A DNA stretch of 64,000 nucleotides, from the NCBI GenBank assembly GCA_964017065.1, contig OZ024784.1, positions 10,459,152 to 10,523,151 on the forward strand, written 5' to 3'. This DNA is from Haliclona indistincta (taxonomy: Eukaryota; Porifera; Demospongiae; Haplosclerida; Chalinidae). Position numbers and translations under genes: made by a program. Shown here in pieces: positions 51,901 through 57,900 of the stretch (position 1 is the stretch's first letter; each line of letters opens with the position of its first letter). The notes under the pieces were generated by a model. It searched no databases. It was not told where the DNA came from and worked only from the letters and a program-made list of their open reading frames with translations.

Positions 51901-54900
51901 ATTCGGTTTAACCCACTCATGTGGGAAATACCGTATCAACTAAAACAAGACGAGATATTTGTGAATAAAATTTCGTGAATAGTCTGTAGTTTGCGAAATT
52001 TTCCTGCTATACGGTAGACGCTCCAGAAAGCTAGGGCACTATAGCCCCGTTTACACACACCCAATCCGGATCACGCCCTGTTTATACGCAAGCCAAAACG
52101 CAAGTGATTTTGACACTCCATGCTTGCTTTGTTGCAACAATAAGGACCAGAATAGTCAACCATCATGCCTACTTATGGTAAAACAATTGCACGGCCGACA
52201 CGGTAGACTGCAGTAGAAATCGGTTTTTTGCTATTACAAGACTTGCCTTGGCTACGAGACGATAGCTGGAGAGAAGAACATGTATCACCGACCTTCTGAT
52301 GTGCAATGCTCACTACAATTCACCAAGAGAAGACTAGCAACAGCATGTTTGAACTCGTTTTATCGCGTACAACTGCTTACACATGTGACCCGATCCATCC
52401 ACCTCCGGATGTGGATTGAGCTATCTGGGTTGAATCCAGATAGCCTTGTGTTTACATGCAGGTCGATCTGGATTCAATCCGGGTGGAGGTGTCATGTAAG
52501 CGGGGCTTATGCAAAAGACAAGATTATGCTAAGAGGGTAAGAATACAAAATAGCATTTATTTGCCACTTAAATCATCGCGTTCATTACCAGCACATATTT
52601 ACGGTCTTTGTAGTTTGCTCTGAAACTTTGCAGTGGTTTTCAATGCTATTTGCAGCACAAAAGTGACTACTGTTAAGCACAATTAATATAAACAATGTTG
52701 TTTATCAACCATCAAACAATTTATTTGCCCAAGGACATCTACACTGGCGGCGCCTTTGAACTGAACAAGAAATAAGCTTCTTTATACTCCATTTATATGC
52801 CATTGCAGGTATGTGAACACACTACAAGCTTTGCTTTAGCTTGTTTGCGTTCAGAAACTTGACAAGCAGTGTTGTCAGAAATTTTGATATTGTAAAATTT
52901 TGGCGTGTATCTTTTTTAACACGTAGCTACCATACTGGTACGTTGTTAGGTGCTAATTGCTTATAGGCGTGAGCGCATGTTTTGCTGCAGCTCTCTTGCA
53001 TTGAAAAAAGTGCTTTTTATTAGGCATGTCTTGTGTATAAGTGCATATTTCCTTGTGTGGAAATATAAACGCAAGCACTGTAATAACGCACCAGAATGGC
53101 AGTACGCCATGTTTTGGTAGTGTGTTGAATAATGCAGTGTAGCTTCTAGTAAAATCTAGAGATGATTGAAAAACATTTAACACTTACAAGGCATTGAGCA
53201 ATGTACTAGATTCACAGGAATAAATCTTTTTCGAGCTGTTTATTGTGGGTACAATAACAAACTTGTTGGAACATATGCTTTACTAAGATAGACACACACA
53301 TAATTTAGGACAACTGACTACTAAGCACCTGCAATACTATGATGCAATGTTTGTACGTCTGATATTTAGAGGTGGTCTAGCACTATGCTACACATGATGT
53401 CTGCACTTGTCACTTTGCCTGTTTGACTTTTATACCTGTTTAAAAAATTCACAAAATTATGACCAACTTTCCTTTAAGATAATTAATAGCCATAAAGCAG
53501 CCAGAATAAATCTTCCTGCTCTCATTCTTTGACCACCTGTATTACTTGTATGCAAAAAGTGAAAGTAATATCATGAGAAATTTGTTCAAGCTAAACAAAA
53601 GAGTTGTCATACACGAGTACAATGGTGTGTTAGTTACCAATTAGCATTGCAGTACACACGTGCACACACATACATGTGTTGCTGTTTCACAGGTGTTGTT
53701 AACATAATAGTACCTGTAACACTCACATGACAGCTTCTTCACACCTACCAGTTGTAGGAGTACTATTCCATTCCATCTGTTTAAGTGCTTTTCTGTTGTT
53801 GCTGTGTCAGAATCACTCATCGTTTTAACAAAAACTGTATCAACATGGAGTTGTATTACCATCAACCTACTGTGTTACCATAGAGATAACCATCAACCTA
53901 CTGTGTTACCATAGAGTACTATATCTTGTATTACCATCAACCTACTGTGTTACCATAGAGTACTATATCTTGTATTACCATCAACCTACTGTGTTACCAT
54001 AGAGTACTATATCTTGTATTAGCATCAACCTACTGTGTTACCATAGAGTACTGTATCTTGTATTACCATCAACCTACTGTGTTACCATAGAGTACTGTAT
54101 CTTGTATTACCATCAACCTACTGTGTTACCATAGAGTACTGTATCTTGTATTACCATCAACCTACTGTGTTACCATAGAGTACTATATCTTGTATTAGCA
54201 TCAACCTACTGTGTTACCATAGAGTACTGTATCTTGTATTACCATCAACCTACTGTGTTACCATAGAGTACTGTATCTTGTATTACCATCAACCTACTGT
54301 GTTACCATAGAGTACTGTATCTTGTATTACCATCAACCTACTGTGTTACCATAGAGTACTGTATCTTGTATTACCATCAACCTACTGTGTTACCATAGAG
54401 TACTGTATCTTGTATTAGCATCAACCTACTGTGTTACCATAGAGTACTGTATCTTGTATTAGCATCAACCTACTGCGTTACCATAGAGTACTGTATCTTG
54501 TATTACCATCAACCTACTGTGTTACCATAGAGTACTGTATCTTGTATTACCATCAACCTACTGTGTTACCATAGAGTACTGTATCTTGTATTACCATCAA
54601 CCTACTGTGTTACCATAGAGTACTGTATCTGTATTACCATCAACCTACTATATAATAGTTAGACAGCGCATCCGAGGATCTACGCGATTTAGAAGCCCGA
54701 GAGCCGTTGCTATATAGCGTCCGAGCGTAGCGAGGGCGCTATGGTAACGGCGCGAGGGCTTCTACATCGCGTAGATCCGATTGGATGCACTGTCTAACTG
54801 ATTTAGACCATAGCAACAGCAAACAGAAACGACGCGAACGACGAGCAAGGACACGCGAGCGTTGTAAAAATTATTCAGTAGAACTCCGCTCACAGAACCG

Positions 54901-57900
54901 TAATCTGCGCCGTGTGGTGGGATTCCACTATAGAGTCGCGGTAGTGGCGGGATTCCACTACGAGAAATAGAGACCCGCAGCTACGCAATCTGGTTGGTCA
55001 GTGACGCTTAGCTGTGGTCTAAGTTACCATAGAGTACTGTATCTTGTATTACCATCAACCTACTATGTTACCATAGAGTCCTGTATCTTGTATTACCATC
55101 AACCTACTGTGTTACCATAGAGATAACCATCAACCTGCATTGTTCTTTATTAGCTGCGTCTTGCTTTTAAACGCATATTTCTTTGCTGTGGAAAGATAAG
55201 TGCGTGCACCTAATATCGCTCCAGTACTATATTTGTACTTGATGGTATGCACAATATGTTTACGTAGTTAATGACCATGGTTATCACTGTTATTACCATT
55301 TACAGATTATCAAGGGTTGGGTCTATGTACACTATGTATACAAACACTCACTAATTTACATTGACCAGTCAATAATTATTTTTACATGTGTTATTTTCAT
55401 ATGGAATGTTTTACATACTCTATCACAGGAACTTGTTCCCGTCACTGTAATGGTGGACGTTCCTTATGAGTTTCATGGTTCAATAATTGGTCAACGAGGA
55501 AGGGAAGTGCGCAGTCTAGCTGATGAGTATCGTGTCAATATTGATGTTCCCCGTGCTGAGCTTAAGCAGAGTGTTATCACCGTCTATGGACCACCCAAGT
55601 GCTGCGAGAACACTCGACAAGCTTTGTTGCGCAAAGTGCAGCAATTTGAGGCAGAAAAGGAAGAGAGAGTGAGCTTTTGTTGTATACTGATCTTGTGTAT
55701 GCTTTGTTTTGGATAGGGAATAACTGAATGTTTTAGTACAATGACACTATCACTTAGTCTAGTTTGCCTTTTTTCAATGGGTTAGACACGTGCATTATTT
55801 CTTCATGAGTGATACGAATAATTACTATAGTCTCGTACACAGGCACTAGTGAGAAGAAATAAGTGCCTGGTATTTTCTGCTTGCACATAAATTATGCTAA
55901 ATATCTGTTCATTTACTGTAAATACTGTCATGAAAACCTGGTGGCGGTTATTCAGACCACACCTCAGTTATTAAGCTTATAAACAACTGGCTGAAAAGCA
56001 GTTTGATCATCAGTCCTAGCTCTGGATTCGACGAATAACTTTGTGGTGAGCCTGCCTTAAGGTCACACGTGTTAGCAAATACAAATATTGACAGATTTCA
56101 TATAATAATTATAGGCAGTTTAGCGAGTGTTAATTTTAACATTTTGGAAAGTATAGTTCATATTGTTGGTAAAAACACTAAAAGAACCAGAGAATGTGAG
56201 GCAGAGTCAAAGACAGAAAGTTGATGCCTCCATTGACAACCATGGTTCACATCATCCTGAACATGTTCACACCATCCTGAACCGCGCTACTGTTCCAATG
56301 TAGCCATGGAGACTAGATGTAGAGTAGACTAGACGTTCTAGACTGCTATCTCACTAATCTAACTAAACAAGCCACACCTAGATGCCTTTTCTTGACATAA
56401 TCACAGATAGCCTTTCTTTACCTCGGAGACCAAACAGTAATGCTGCAACCGAATACTCTATTCATTAAAATGAGCGAGTAAGCGAATAATCTCTGAACAC
56501 ATATTACATAGACTCTCAATCAACACTTAGATGGTTCTTGTTCAAAAATCTACATTCAGTGACTTCACAAAGCATTTGTTTGACATGTGCGGCTGGCCAT
56601 ATGTAACTCTTTTTTTCTGTTAGTGGACATGTGAATTTGTACTTGTGAGCTAACCGATTGCATTGTATTAACAAGTACCCGAGTAATCCAAATACTCGTT
56701 GCAGCACTACCAAACGGCTTTCACTACATTTCCATACAGAAGCTTATTTTTGGCTACAAATTGCAACACGAAACGTAATACAAAATACACTGATAACCGC
56801 AAACAGCTGACCATGGACCAGTATCTCGTAACTTTAATCACTGCTATTCTTGTCACGAACACACTGCGTCCTACATTTAGACCTCTCAGTTTATTTAAGT
56901 CAGAAATTGAGTGCCAAGAATTGATATTTTAAGAGATAATTTGTGTAACTTTTTAATGTGTTTGGATTCTTGAATCACATACTCAGTTGATAGTAGTGGG
57001 AATTTAACCCAATGCAAGTGTTGAATATTACACAACACTTTATAAGTTTACTGTTTTATATTATTGTGTATGAAGTTGTTTTGCAAGCATGTCACACACT
57101 TTTTTGCCATTATTGTGTGTGTGGAATTAATGTTGTTTACTCTCTGCATCGAAGGAGTTACGCAGTTTCACAGAAGTACTGCGTGTTGACTCCAAATACC
57201 ATCCTAATATTATTGGTCGAAAAGGAGCTACTATTAACAAGATCAGAGATGACTATGATGTCCGCATACAACTGCCTGACAAAGGAGGCACAAACCTCAA
57301 GGAAATCACTATCATCGGCTACCAGCATCAGGTTCAAGCTGCCATTGAGGAAATCTTAAGGATTGTGCAGGAACTGGTACATATGACTCTCTCTCTCTCT
57401 CTCCTCCCTCCCTGCTTACCATCATACTTCCTTTTTCCTCTTTATTCACCTTCATTGTGTTATCTAATATATACAAGGTATACAACGCTAAGATATACTC
57501 ACAAGCTTAACTCTATAGAATTGCTTTTGCTTGGATAAGATAAACCACACATTGGTATGTATGCTAGGTCTTTTATCAGCACAACTCTTGTATCAGGATG
57601 AGTCCACTATTATTGATTCAACATCTCAGACTTGTTTGATAGCCATAAACAGCACATTGCAAGCTGAGTATAGTAGATGTTTATATGCCTTTAGAACTCT
57701 GTGTATTCTCTCTGGTATGTTGTATTACTCCTTCTGATACTTCAAAGGAACTGCCACTGGGGTACAAATCAGATGTACCACTTAATTCCTGGTGAAGTGA
57801 CCGCCCATGAGTGGTACCACTGCAAACTCCCAATGCAAATGTATACATTGTAAGCTGAGAGTGGTACAAATGAATTGTACCACTCATAGGCAGATCTGGT

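Larger units (their letters stand above)
47790..53857 (+). other. Main part of the 8-kb vigilin intron between KH12 and KH13
   Basis: AT-rich sequence with MITEs at 51929-52016 and 52043-52507 and a repeat related to 55146-55225 at about 53020-53100. A TACCATAG-type patch and an AATTTTCGC patch (48747-48890) occur. No exon, tRNA or rRNA signal was found between 48900 and 51900. Confidence 0.45.

Noticed and set aside
53858..54650. Regular direct repeats that might suggest a CRISPR-like array
   Set aside because: Units abut with no unique spacers, length is 44 bp throughout, and the context is an intron of an animal gene; it is a minisatellite.
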